The notes: generated by a model from the letters alone, not told the origin. 45,520 bases of DNA from Cryomorphaceae bacterium ASP10-05a (GCA_000981645.1 LAQC01000012.1:1-45520); one strand, 5' to 3'; counted from the first letter of the stretch, positions 25,507-34,479 are shown. Numbers and translations are program-made.

Positions 25507-26205
25507 TTATATGCTTATGCCAAATAAGTATCCTACAAGTGCTGTAAGACCCATAGCTATAGTCCCCCAAAAAGTGATTCGAATAATTGCTCGTCCGATA
25601 TTGGAGCCACCCGCTTTAGCGGCCAATATTCCCAATAGAGCCAGAAACAAAATCGCAAATCCATATTGGTAATAAATCATCTGTTTTACTGGCAAAAATA
25701 CAGCTACAAGGAAAGGCAATGCTCCCCCAAAAGTAAATGCAGCACCAGAAGCCACAGCAGCTTGTAATGGGTTGGCCTGACTAATTTCATTTATGCCTAA
25801 CTCATCTCTTTTATGCGCCTCTAAGGCGTTTTGTTCAGATAATTGAGTGGCTACTTCCAAGGCTGTTTCTTTGGTTAGACCTCTTTTTTCGTATATGTCA
25901 GCTAATTCCAGTAGCTCTATTTCTGGTGTATCTTCCAGTTCTTTTCTTTCTCTTTCAATATCTGCATTTTCTATATCTGTTTGAGAGCTTACAGACACAT
26001 ACTCTCCGGCAGCCATGGATAAAGCGCCTGCTACTAATCCTGCTAATGCTGCCAAAACAATAGGCTCTCTTACGTCACTTGCTGCTGCTACTCCGATGGC
26101 TATACTGGCAGTAGACAAAATCCCGTCATTGGCACCCAGGACAGCTGCCCTCAGCCAATTACTTCTGTTGATGTAGTGCTCTTCTGATTTAGTTTCATCA
26201 TTCAT
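25507..26205 (-). CDS. VIT1/CCC1-family transporter
   Basis: A 232-residue membrane protein of the vacuolar iron transporter family, which moves Fe2+ or Mn2+ in exchange for protons. The N-terminal motif NWLRAAVLGANDGILSTAS and the following AGEYVSVSSQTDIENADIE are characteristic; the central cytoplasmic helical part (about 80-140) carries the glutamate-rich metal-binding bundle (EREREKE-like EEs), and two to three C-terminal helices follow. Length is typical for bacterial members. It stands alone between two long intergenic spaces, each containing a similar REP-like repeat. Function in iron or manganese export is by family. Confidence 0.88.
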   Translation of the reverse strand: MNDETKSEEHYINRSNWLRAAVLGANDGILSTASIAIGVAAASDVREPIVLAALAGLVAGALSMAAGEYVSVSSQTDIENADIERERKELEDTPEIELLELADIYEKRGLTKETALEVATQLSEQNALEAHKRDELGINEISQANPLQAAVASGAAFTFGGALPFLVAVFLPVKQMIYYQYGFAILFLALLGILAAKAGGSNIGRAIIRITFWGTIAMGLTALVGYLFGISI

Positions 26206-26791
26206 AGGACTTTACTTTATTTTTTTTGAAGGCATTGAACAGTTTGGTTGGGCCAGCGTGTGCAGATTCGTTTTAGAAATTAAATATACTGATTTACTAC
26301 TGCGCAGTCAATCCTGCTAAGTTAAGTTGTCTTGAATTACTTAATTCTTCGTGGTATTTCTCGTCAACCCTTCGACTGAAAATACTCAGTGACCGAGAAA
26401 AAAAAGAAACCATAAAAAAACCAAATTATATTTTCAGCTTTGTGGGAATGCGATAGACCAGAGTGAGTATGAAACTTTAAAGTTGAATATACTTTGGCGG
26501 CTTGACGTTGTGAAAATAGAATTTCGCACTTTTTGTGGGAGAATTACCCGCCTTATTCTTGTTGCACATCAACCATCCCGAATTGCTTTCAGTGATTTTT
26601 CTTTACTGACGTTTACGTTTCAGCAATCCACTCCTCCAATGAGGGGAATTTGATTGGTTTTAATTTGTGCTTTTCCTTTTCCTATGAAAAAGCACTTTGA
26701 GCTCACTTCAAACAGAAGAGAATTACTTCTCTTGGCTTTCAAAAAAGACTCTCTAATCCTCACCCAAACCTTATTTGATTAATTTCACCGC
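26206..26791. other. Long intergenic region with REP-like element and small hairpins
   Basis: About 585 bases separating the divergent VIT1-family and UvrA-like genes. It holds the REP-like copy at 26370-26420 and two small inverted repeats: GTGCTTTT/AAAAGCAC (26667-26674 and 26688-26695) and AAGAGAA/TTCTCTT near 26716-26733. The hairpins are in the likely 5' leader of the UvrA-like gene. No coding sequence was recognised. Confidence 0.5.
26370..26420 (+). repeat. REP-like intergenic repeat, copy 2
   Basis: Core CTTCGACTGAAAATACTCAG then TGACCGAGAAA and an A-rich tail ending in CCATAAAAAAA. It is in the same orientation as copy 1 at 25213-25261, so the two copies bracket the VIT1-family gene. 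Confidence 0.65.
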
Positions 26792-29700
26792 ATGACCTCA
26801 AAACCTCGTCCAGAAATAGTCATTAAGGGTGCTCGAACAAACAACCTGAAGAATATTTCACTGCGTATTCCGCATAACCAATTTATAGTGGTGACTGGAA
26901 TATCTGGGTCGGGGAAATCTAGTTTGGTGTTTGAAATCCTAGCCAAGGAAGGCCAGCGCAGGTATTTCGAAACCTTGCCGTCTTTTGCTCGGCAGTTTAT
27001 GGGAAAACTGAACCGTCCAGATGTAGATGAGATAGAAGGACTTTCTCCAGTAATAGCCATTGGGCAGCGCACCACGGGAATGCACGCGCGTTCTACTGTG
27101 GGCACTATGTCTGATATCTATGATTTGCTGCGCTTATTATTCGCTCGAACTGGAACTACAGAAAAGGACATAGCGCTTTCTCGTGCGCTGTTTTCATTTA
27201 ACTCTGCAGTGGGCAAGTGTCCGCGTTGCAATGGGATTGGAAAAGAAGAACAAATAGACCTGAACCGTTTGATTGTTTATCCAGAAAAAACGATTCGAGA
27301 AGGAGCATTAGCGCCAACACTTCCTAATGGATATATTATGTATTCTCAGGTGACTATAGACGTGCTAAATGAGGTTTGTAGGGCCGAGGGGTTTAGCGTA
27401 GATATTGTATGGAATGAGCTTACGGCATTGCAACGCGAAGTCATATTACACGGAAGCGATAAGATAAAAGTGCCCTTCGGGAAGCATAGTTTAGAGTCAC
27501 GGTTAAAATGGACAGGAATTAAGGCCAAGCCTAGAGAGGAAGGGTATTATAAGGGTATGGTTCCCATTATGTCTGATATTCTGAGAAGAGATAGAAATGC
27601 CAATATTCTAAAGTATGTGCATGCTGTGAGCTGTCCAGCGTGTAATGGAACACGGCTGAATGATGATGCGTTAAGCGTAACGGTGCATAGTAAATCTATA
27701 GCAGATATAGCAAGTTGGGAACTGAACGAACTGAATTCATGGATGCAGGGGAATAGTTGGGGGACTGTGGCCAAAGAAATTATAGAGAAGATAGCTGCTC
27801 AGGTAGATTTACTAGAAGATTTGGGGCTGGGTCATTTGACATTGAACCGATCTTCCAAAACACTGCGAGCGAGTGAAATTCAGCGTATACGTGTGGCTAA
27901 TCAGATATTGGTTCCACTGAGTGATGTGCTGTATGTGTTTGATGAGCCCAGCATAGGACTGCACCGCGCAGAGAATGAGCGGCTGGTTTATCATTTAAAA
28001 CAACTGGTCCATAAAGGGAATACAGTGATAGTGGTGGAGCATGATTTGGATACGATTTGTAACGCTGATCATATTATAGAAATAGGACCGAAGGCTGGCG
28101 TGAATGGAGGTGAACTCATCTTTAACGGTGCGTTTTCTGAGTTTTCGAAAGCTGAGGAACTGAAAGAAACCAGCCCAACTTACAGGGCAATAAAAAGCAC
28201 AACAGAGCTTAAAAGATCTTCCTCAAAAACAGAAGGCAAATCCATTCAATTAATTGGCTGCCAACAAAGAAACCTAAAAAATATAGATGTAGCATTTCAG
28301 CTGGGAAAACTGAATGTGGTGAGCGGAAGGTCGGGAGTGGGGAAATCTAGTTTGGTAAAAGGAGTTTTACTGAATGCGGTAAGAGAACAGTTAGGAATGG
28401 AAGTGGAAGCTCCAGCCATGCTGACCAGGTCTGAGAATTTGGAGGCTATCAATAAACTTATTTTTATAGATCACTCGCCTATAGGAAAAACACCACGGAG
28501 TAATCCAGCTACTTATTTGGGACTCTCAGATCATGTCCGAGATCTGTATGCTAGTCTGCCAGAATCTAAAGAGAAAGGGTTTACCAAGTCTCGGTTTTCA
28601 TTTAATAACAAAGGTGGCCGCTGCGAAACCTGCCAAGGTGCGGGTAAAACGCAGATAGGCATGCACTTCCTGGGCAATGTAGATTTGGTATGCGGCACCT
28701 GTAATGGTGATCGGTTCAATGAAGAAACACTGCAGGTGAAGTATAGCGGGTTGTCTATAGCAGAGGTTTATAAATTATCTATCCACGAGGCCATTTCTTT
28801 TTTTGAAAATCAGAAAAAAGTACTGGTAGGACTTGATATATTAAAAGAAATAGGGCTGGGGTATTTAACCCTAGGACAATCCTCTACCACACTTTCTGGT
28901 GGAGAGGCGCAGCGCATTAAAATAGCCAACCAACTTCAGAAAAAGGATACAGGTGATACGTTATACGTGATCACCGAACCCAGCATAGGACTGCACCATG
29001 ATGATATAACATCTCTACTGCACTTGTTTGATAGCATTACGCAGAAGGGAAATACCATCGTATGTATAGAGCAAAATGAAGTTGTGATAGGTTGGAGTGA
29101 TTGGCATATAGAACTCGGGCCACTTAGCGGTGCGGCTGGAGGCACTATCCTTTACCAAGGAAATCCTATAGCAGATCAGGAAGCTAAGCCGATGCTTGAA
29201 AACCTTAGCTCGGAGAGAGATTCGGAGGAATCTCAATCAACTGTTCCGACCGTTGGCATAACAAATGAAATACGACTGAATGGTGTCACCACCCATGGGC
29301 TTAAAAATATAGATGTGCGTATTCCTAAAAACCAGTTGACCGTGGTGACTGGAGTTTCTGGGAGTGGAAAATCATCATTGGTTTACGATACGTTGTTTGC
29401 CGAATCCAATGCCCGTTTTACAGAATCTTTATCTACCTATAACAGAAGTTTTCTGCAGCAGAATAGTGAAGCCGAAATAGCTTCTTTCTCTGGGCTCGGG
29501 CCAGCCATAGGAATTAATAGAAAAGGAGGAACTCCCTCCAAGAGGTCTACCGTGGGTACTCTCTCTGGAGTGTACGATGCGTTTAGGCTATTGTACTCAC
29601 GCATAGCCCAGCATGAAGGAGAGAATTATACGGCTCAGCATTTTTCTTACAACCATCATTTGGGAGCTTGCCCAGAATGTGAGGGACTGGGCGTGAACCT

Positions 29701-31591
29701 AAAATGTGATCCAGATGAGGTGATCGTCTCTCCTGAACTATCCATTTTTGAAGGTGCTTTTTCTGCCAATAAAACGGTTGGCTATTATACTGATTTGAAT
29801 GGACAATTCATGGCCACGCTGAAGGAAGCTGCCAAGCAAAATAATTTGGACATAGACCGTCCATGGCAGGAGCTGGAAGATCACGTGAAGCAGGTAATTC
29901 TTTATGGAACAGGAGAAACTCTGTGGGAGGTGACTTGGGAGTACACCACCAAATCGAGAACGGGAACGCAGGAATTAACTGCTCAATGGCTCGGGCTCTG
30001 CACCTATATAAATGATGAATACCAGCGCAGGCTGCACAATAAGAATATCAAAGGGCTGGAAGAATTACTCCGCGGTGTGCAGTGTGAAGCATGCGGAGGA
30101 AGTAGATTGAAAGAAGAATTGCTACGCGTGAAGTTTCTGGGATTAACCATTTATGAACTTACTCAGCTGAGCATCGTGTCTTGTCTGGAACGGTTGGAGA
30201 AGATGGATCATGAGTCAGATGAGGTGGTGCTGGCCATTAGTAAAGTGGTGTTGCCAGCGGTTACAGAATCCCTGCGCACTATAGTGGATTTAGGGTTGGG
30301 TTATTTAAACTTAGATCGGTCAGTGAGTACACTCTCTGGAGGAGAACGGCAGCGGGTTACTTTGGCGGGGCAGTTGTCTACACACCTATTTGGGGTTACT
30401 TATGTGCTGGATGAACCTACTGTAGGATTGGATGCGGGGCAGGTAGCTGTATTGTCTCATGCGTTAAAACGCATAGTAGAAAATGGAAATACGGTGGTGG
30501 TGGTAGAGCACGATGTTTTTTTTATAGGCCATGCCGATTACCTTATAGAGCTAGGTCCAAGTGCAGGGAGAATGGGAGGGAAGGTCATTTACCAGGGAGA
30601 AGTTTCAGCGTTGCAAAACAAAGACTCTGTCACCTATAAATTACTGCATCAACAAAGTGAAATTACAGCTAAAAAGAAAACAGTAAAGGGAGGGCCATTT
30701 GGTGTGAAGGGAGCTTCTGCCCATAACCTGAAGCATATAGATGTGGCGTTTTATGCGGGACAAATCATAGCAGTAAAGGGAGTCTCTGGCAGTGGAAAAT
30801 CGAGTTTAGTTAAAGACGTGCTGTACAGCTCGTGGTTGAAAAACAGGCCAGTGAATAGCGTTGCAATGTTTGGGCTAGATCAATTCGAACGAGTGCTGCT
30901 GATAGACCAAGAGGCGCTGCCACAAAACAGACTGAGCACTCCTGCCACTTATACAGGAATTATAGAACAGCTAAAAACCTTATTCTCCAAAACTGAAAGT
31001 GCCAAACAAGCTGGGCTCAAAAGAGCAGATTTTTCTTACCAAAGTAAAAACGGAAAATGCGCTACCTGCAGCGGCCTTGGAAAGCTGAAAACAAGCATGG
31101 ATTTCATGAGTGATATCTGGCTTACCTGCGATAGCTGTAAAGGAATACGTTACAATGAATCAGTATTGGCCTGCACGCTGGGCGGTAGCTCCATAGGACA
31201 AGTGCTGCAGATGACGGTGGCAGAAGCTAGGGCGTTTTTTGGCTCTGGAGCCATCGTAGAAAGTCTAGAGCTTCTAGAAGGAGTAGGAGTAGGGCATTTA
31301 CTTCTGGGGCAGTCTGGGAACACGTTGTCTGGCGGAGAAGCCCAACGGTTAAAACTAGCCATTTCTATGCTAGACAAACGGAAAGGAGCTGCGCTATACC
31401 TTTTTGATGAGCCGAGTACTGGGCTACATTATTTAGATATTCTGAGGTTGATAGAGGTATTTCAGTCTATAGTGGATGCTGGTGATACGGTGTTGTTTAT
31501 TGAGCACAATGTCACGTTGATTGATGCAGCAGATCAGGTGGTGGAGTTAGGACCTGAGAGTGGCGTTTTGGGTGGTGAAGTTTTGGGGTGA
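26792..31591 (+). CDS. Tandem-fused UvrA2-like ABC ATPase (four nucleotide-binding domains)
   Basis: A 1599-residue protein made of two UvrA-like halves (about 1-800 and 825-1599). Walker A motifs: 36-43, 512-519, 854-861, 1330-1337. Signatures: LRASE (358, degenerate), LSGGE (701), LSGGE (1181), LSGGE (1512). Walker B: VFDEP, VITEP, VLDEP, LFDEP; H-loops EHD, EQN, EHD, EHN. Zinc-type CxxC pairs occur in both halves, including complete CX2CX19CX2C fingers at 611-637 and 1423-1449. In both halves the roughly 130-residue UvrB-binding region between RLLFAR and the first CxxC is missing, as in UvrA2/DrrC-type paralogs. Role in DNA-damage or drug response is inferred; it is not the repair UvrA. 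Confidence 0.9.
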   Translation: MTSKPRPEIVIKGARTNNLKNISLRIPHNQFIVVTGISGSGKSSLVFEILAKEGQRRYFETLPSFARQFMGKLNRPDVDEIEGLSPVIAIGQRTTGMHARSTVGTMSDIYDLLRLLFARTGTTEKDIALSRALFSFNSAVGKCPRCNGIGKEEQIDLNRLIVYPEKTIREGALAPTLPNGYIMYSQVTIDVLNEVCRAEGFSVDIVWNELTALQREVILHGSDKIKVPFGKHSLESRLKWTGIKAKPREEGYYKGMVPIMSDILRRDRNANILKYVHAVSCPACNGTRLNDDALSVTVHSKSIADIASWELNELNSWMQGNSWGTVAKEIIEKIAAQVDLLEDLGLGHLTLNRSSKTLRASEIQRIRVANQILVPLSDVLYVFDEPSIGLHRAENERLVYHLKQLVHKGNTVIVVEHDLDTICNADHIIEIGPKAGVNGGELIFNGAFSEFSKAEELKETSPTYRAIKSTTELKRSSSKTEGKSIQLIGCQQRNLKNIDVAFQLGKLNVVSGRSGVGKSSLVKGVLLNAVREQLGMEVEAPAMLTRSENLEAINKLIFIDHSPIGKTPRSNPATYLGLSDHVRDLYASLPESKEKGFTKSRFSFNNKGGRCETCQGAGKTQIGMHFLGNVDLVCGTCNGDRFNEETLQVKYSGLSIAEVYKLSIHEAISFFENQKKVLVGLDILKEIGLGYLTLGQSSTTLSGGEAQRIKIANQLQKKDTGDTLYVITEPSIGLHHDDITSLLHLFDSITQKGNTIVCIEQNEVVIGWSDWHIELGPLSGAAGGTILYQGNPIADQEAKPMLENLSSERDSEESQSTVPTVGITNEIRLNGVTTHGLKNIDVRIPKNQLTVVTGVSGSGKSSLVYDTLFAESNARFTESLSTYNRSFLQQNSEAEIASFSGLGPAIGINRKGGTPSKRSTVGTLSGVYDAFRLLYSRIAQHEGENYTAQHFSYNHHLGACPECEGLGVNLKCDPDEVIVSPELSIFEGAFSANKTVGYYTDLNGQFMATLKEAAKQNNLDIDRPWQELEDHVKQVILYGTGETLWEVTWEYTTKSRTGTQELTAQWLGLCTYINDEYQRRLHNKNIKGLEELLRGVQCEACGGSRLKEELLRVKFLGLTIYELTQLSIVSCLERLEKMDHESDEVVLAISKVVLPAVTESLRTIVDLGLGYLNLDRSVSTLSGGERQRVTLAGQLSTHLFGVTYVLDEPTVGLDAGQVAVLSHALKRIVENGNTVVVVEHDVFFIGHADYLIELGPSAGRMGGKVIYQGEVSALQNKDSVTYKLLHQQSEITAKKKTVKGGPFGVKGASAHNLKHIDVAFYAGQIIAVKGVSGSGKSSLVKDVLYSSWLKNRPVNSVAMFGLDQFERVLLIDQEALPQNRLSTPATYTGIIEQLKTLFSKTESAKQAGLKRADFSYQSKNGKCATCSGLGKLKTSMDFMSDIWLTCDSCKGIRYNESVLACTLGGSSIGQVLQMTVAEARAFFGSGAIVESLELLEGVGVGHLLLGQSGNTLSGGEAQRLKLAISMLDKRKGAALYLFDEPSTGLHYLDILRLIEVFQSIVDAGDTVLFIEHNVTLIDAADQVVELGPESGVLGGEVLG

Positions 31592-31783
31592 ATCAGGCCT
31601 TGATTGGAATTCGTCCTAGGCGTCTTTAATAGTTTTTGTGTAATATTTAATGCGTCTTTTTGGATAAGATCTAATGTATTCATTCTATTCAACGATGAAT
31701 TAAACGTGTGTATGAAATATTTCCCATGTGTTCCGAAAAACAGGGCATCTGCTCCACTCGGAATTGCTGCCCATAACAATCCA

Positions 31784-32689
31784 CTAATCATATTTTTTAT
31801 TGGTCAAAGTGTCTTTCTCGTATTTGTTATGGATTGTTATTATTGCTAGTCCAAAAAGAACAGCTGCAACAATTAAAATAGTACTGACTAATCCGGATAC
31901 TCCAAAAGACATTCTTATTAAAATTGTTGATATGACAAATCCAGAGTTTCTGATAATTTTATGAAATTGGTCTGTATAAAAGAAGGAAATCAAAAGCAGA
32001 ACAACATCTACTAAAATAAGTACCGTAAAGAATTGATCAAAAAACAGATTATTGATACTTTCCAATGAAGGTAATTCGTTAGATGAGATGGAAATTCCTG
32101 CAGTCCAATCTATAAAAGTATATAAAGCCATACCAAAAAACAAGGGCACTAAAATAACTGCGATTAATTTTTTCTTAATCACAAATCTTTCGATAATAGG
32201 ATCAATGGCTAATTGCTGAATTGGTTTTTGTTTTCCTGTTTTTTGAAATAGAAATATTAAATAAAAGAGTAAAAGAGAAGCAATCAAATCATAAGTAAAC
32301 TGCAGATCTCCTTTGATTTCAAACCAATTTTTAGTCAGTTCTAAAGCTGATAAATCCTTAAATAATTTACGTATTATAATGAGCGTTATAATTTCGTACT
32401 GTTTAGTTATATAAGTTGTAAATGACTTTGGTAAATAGTAAATTAAGAGATAAACCTCATAAATAAGAATAAAGGAAAAGGGTGTGTAAATAGCTGATAT
32501 AGGATTTTTTAGTAATTCTGAGTCTGATGAAAAATCTATGAAACCGAATTTTGAAAAATAGATTACAGCCAAATGAATAAAAAAGCTTGATATGGCAACT
32601 TTGAGGATGACGTTTTCAATTTTTTCGCGAGTATTCTGTGAAAGGAATTTATCGAAAAGAAATGTCACCATTTTATTTTTCTTTGTCAT
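31784..32689 (-). CDS. Polytopic membrane protein of unknown function
   Basis: A 301-residue hydrophobic protein with about six or seven membrane segments (near 28-50, 65-88, 128-150, 172-192, 215-238 and 245-290). I do not recognise the family and see no catalytic or transport motif. The protein-like charge distribution (positive loops, start ATG with a charged N terminus) supports a real gene. Its DNA is much richer in AT than the UvrA-like gene that faces it, which suggests a different history. Both flanking genes give no hint of function. Confidence 0.65.
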   Translation of the reverse strand: MTKKNKMVTFLFDKFLSQNTREKIENVILKVAISSFFIHLAVIYFSKFGFIDFSSDSELLKNPISAIYTPFSFILIYEVYLLIYYLPKSFTTYITKQYEIITLIIIRKLFKDLSALELTKNWFEIKGDLQFTYDLIASLLLFYLIFLFQKTGKQKPIQQLAIDPIIERFVIKKKLIAVILVPLFFGMALYTFIDWTAGISISSNELPSLESINNLFFDQFFTVLILVDVVLLLISFFYTDQFHKIIRNSGFVISTILIRMSFGVSGLVSTILIVAAVLFGLAIITIHNKYEKDTLTNKKYD

Positions 32690-32767
32690 GTCAACTTATG
32701 TTTTGCTTAACGGTTTGGTTTTAATGTATTTAAATTCAATTTAGGTTTTCTAGGGAACTAAAAAGTG

Positions 32768-33010
32768 TTAAAATACTCTGACATATCTAACATATTGAAA
32801 AGCAGATGTAAATCCTGAATTAACTGTTTTCAAGAGTGTTTCTTCATTGCCTTTTTTAGCTATTACTTCTTTGTGTGTAACGCCATTCTTCATCTGAACT
32901 ATAACACCAGAGCCTTGTTTTAGTGAAGCAGATTCAGTTTTGGGAAACATATTATTGAAAGAAAAAACTAGGAAGCCAATTAGGCTGATTTTTGATAGTG
33001 GTTTACACAT
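32768..33010 (-). CDS. Small hypothetical secreted protein
   Basis: An 80-residue open frame starting at an internal ATG that gives a plausible signal peptide (KISLIGFLVFSFNNMF), followed by a short basic body with VIVQMKNGVTHKEVIAKKGN. A longer version could start at 33058, but it would place a charged 16-residue extension before the hydrophobic segment. No family is recognised. It lies in the AT-rich patch next to the unknown membrane protein, in the same direction. It may equally be a chance frame. Confidence 0.4.
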   Translation of the reverse strand: MCKPLSKISLIGFLVFSFNNMFPKTESASLKQGSGVIVQMKNGVTHKEVIAKKGNEETLLKTVNSGFTSAFQYVRYVRVF

Positions 33011-33220
33011 GATTATTTCTTTAGAGTATCCATACATTTTATGCGTATTGGTCTTCATCCCAGCATTATCCTATTTACTCGATCTAAAATAATAAATTTT
33101 GAATGGCACTGAGCTGGTCGAATAGATGAAAAAACATTCTGTGACTGAAAGGTTATAGATTTTGAATATTCTAACGCTAAATTCATATTTAATTCATTAC
33201 TTGCCAAAAAAATAGGAACA

Positions 33221-33403
33221 ATGCTAAAAAAGCTAACTAAAATAGATTTAATAATGCTATCAGCAGCATTTTTGTGTCTCGTGTTTTCTGAAGTTATGTG
33301 GTTTCAAGGAGAAAAACAAGGTGCCCTTTTTATAGGTTTGTGGGTTCCCTCTATTCTTGGTTTTGCTGCTTATTTAAAGCTTATAAAAATTGATAACAAA
33401 TGA
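33221..33403 (+). CDS. Small two-helix membrane protein
   Basis: A 60-residue protein with a short basic N terminus and two membrane helices (about 9-29 and 36-54, the second within ALFIGLWVPSILGFAAYLKL). Similar small proteins with a GLWVPSIL-type second helix are familiar to me from Bacteroidota, but I cannot name a function. Its stop codon overlaps the start of the 31-residue gene that follows (ATGA), so the two are probably translated together and may form a small membrane complex. Confidence 0.7.
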   Translation: MLKKLTKIDLIMLSAAFLCLVFSEVMWFQGEKQGALFIGLWVPSILGFAAYLKLIKIDNK

Positions 33404-33495
33404 GTGAATTAGTTCCATATCTGGCGGGATTAGTTTCCATTATGTTTGGCGTAGGCTTCTTTTTGGCGCTGCAGGAGTTAAATAAAATGGACTAG
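33400..33495 (+). CDS. 31-residue single-helix membrane protein
   Basis: A very short gene, ATG at 33400 to TAG at 33495, overlapping the stop of the two-helix gene by four bases. The product is a single hydrophobic helix (LVPYLAGLVSIMFGVGFFLAL) ending in a charged tail QELNKMD. Size and layout resemble small accessory subunits found beside membrane transporters, but no transporter gene is next to it here. The tight coupling is the main support. Confidence 0.55.
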   Translation: MSELVPYLAGLVSIMFGVGFFLALQELNKMD

Positions 33496-33598
33496 CTATT
33501 TTTTTAGATAACTTTAAAGATTAATGTGATTTCTCAAAATTATTCTTATTCAACTTGTCTAAAAACATGGTTTATAATGCATTGATGTTTCTTCAGTA

Positions 33599-33885
33599 TT
33601 AGAGCGGCCTAATTTCTCGATAATGAGCTGTCTTATTAAAGCGGTTTACTCTTTGGCGACAGAGTTCTGAGTGGTTACTTATGTTATTGGCGTGGATTGC
33701 TTGAGCTGTTTTCGAGGGGTTTGACGGTGGAAACAGGGTTGTTTTCTCATAGGCAGAAGTTGTTTGGCGGAAAACGGTCAATTTTCGATTCTGAAGATCA
33801 AAGTCTAAGTTGTCAATGCCAGAACTTTTACCCAAGTTCATTCGGATTAAATCTCCTCTGAAGGATAATCCATTTTAATTGTCAT
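33599..33885 (-). pseudogene. Frameshifted remnant of a heavy-metal-associated (HMA-like) protein
   Basis: On the minus strand an ATG at 33885 opens MTIKMDYPSEE and then hits a stop. One frame over, the sequence continues DLIRMNLGKSSGIDNLDFD then LQNRKLTVFRQ. Joined, these match the MDCPSEExLIRMKL ... NLDFDxxNRKLTVFH N-terminal domain of Bacteroidota cation transporter-type HMA proteins. A single-base deletion near 33855-33860 explains the break, and the usual first Cys of MDCPSEE is Tyr. After about residue 45 the similarity fades and no membrane part remains, so the gene is truncated as well. Its start overlaps the end of the lipoprotein gene. Confidence 0.65.
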
Positions 33886-34330
33886 CAAGGACTGCTTTAT
33901 TAATAATACGGGCTGTTCCCATTGGGCCATCTGTGTATATGGGCTGTTCTCTGGTGATGTAAGTGAGTATAAACCATTTGCCTTGAAGTTCACTGTTGGA
34001 GCCATAACCTTGATTCGTCTCGTTCATTTCAGATTCCTCTAGCTCTCTGGGAAAATAAAAGTTGTCAATATTACAGCCATCAAATACTACTATTTCACCT
34101 GATTCCTTTTCAAATGAATAATGCTCGGCATCTCCCAGGCTAAACTCTACAAACTTGGCTCTTACGGTAGGTCCTTCTTCATGGATTGAGTCATTGGGAA
34201 TTACTTCTTCATCCGAAGAGCTGGATTGTTCTGCCAATACAGGTGGCGTAACGGGGTCTTTTTTCTCGGCTTTTTGAGTGCAAGAAAACAAGAATAAAAG
34301 GCTTAGTGTTAAAATGGAGAGATTGTTCAT
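33875..34330 (-). CDS. Hypothetical lipoprotein
   Basis: A 151-residue protein with a lipoprotein signal peptide (LSLLFLFSC, Cys17) followed by a Ser/Glu/Pro-rich linker typical of outer-membrane lipoproteins, then an unrecognised domain containing FVEFSLGDAEHYSFEKESG and a C-terminal KWFILTYITREQPIYTD. The domain may be a small beta fold. No function is assigned. It lies at the edge of the AT-rich patch, and its last codons overlap the start of the HMA remnant. Confidence 0.65.
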   Translation of the reverse strand: MNNLSILTLSLLFLFSCTQKAEKKDPVTPPVLAEQSSSSDEEVIPNDSIHEEGPTVRAKFVEFSLGDAEHYSFEKESGEIVVFDGCNIDNFYFPRELEESEMNETNQGYGSNSELQGKWFILTYITREQPIYTDGPMGTARIINKAVLDDN

Positions 34331-34479
34331 TCTATAGTTTTTTTTGGTTATGGGGTACTACCAAGTAAGGCAGAAAAGATAACTAAACTTTCTGATTAGC
34401 ATGGATGTTTATTGAAGTGTGAAAATGGTTAAGTGGGTTCCAAATCCTTCTAGGTGCTATATCGTGCGGGGAGCTTCGT

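Noticed and set aside
26667-26695. Hairpin GTGCTTTT/AAAAGCAC as a terminator
   Set aside because: It is AT-rich, has no following T-run, and lies upstream of a gene start; kept only as a weak leader hairpin.
26792-31591. Assembly duplication of a normal uvrA as the cause of the double-length gene
   Set aside because: The two halves differ throughout at the residue level, including motif changes and linker lengths, so they are not a copied read segment.
31534-31849. Open frames on both strands around 31.6-31.8 kb as genes
   Set aside because: They overlap the end of the UvrA-like gene or the start region of the next gene, have no recognisable domain or signal peptide, and look like chance frames in AT-rich DNA.
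33850-33885. Programmed frameshift to express the HMA-like protein
   Set aside because: There is no slippery heptamer, the usual Cys of MDCPSEE is already lost, and the downstream part is truncated; decay is the simpler explanation.
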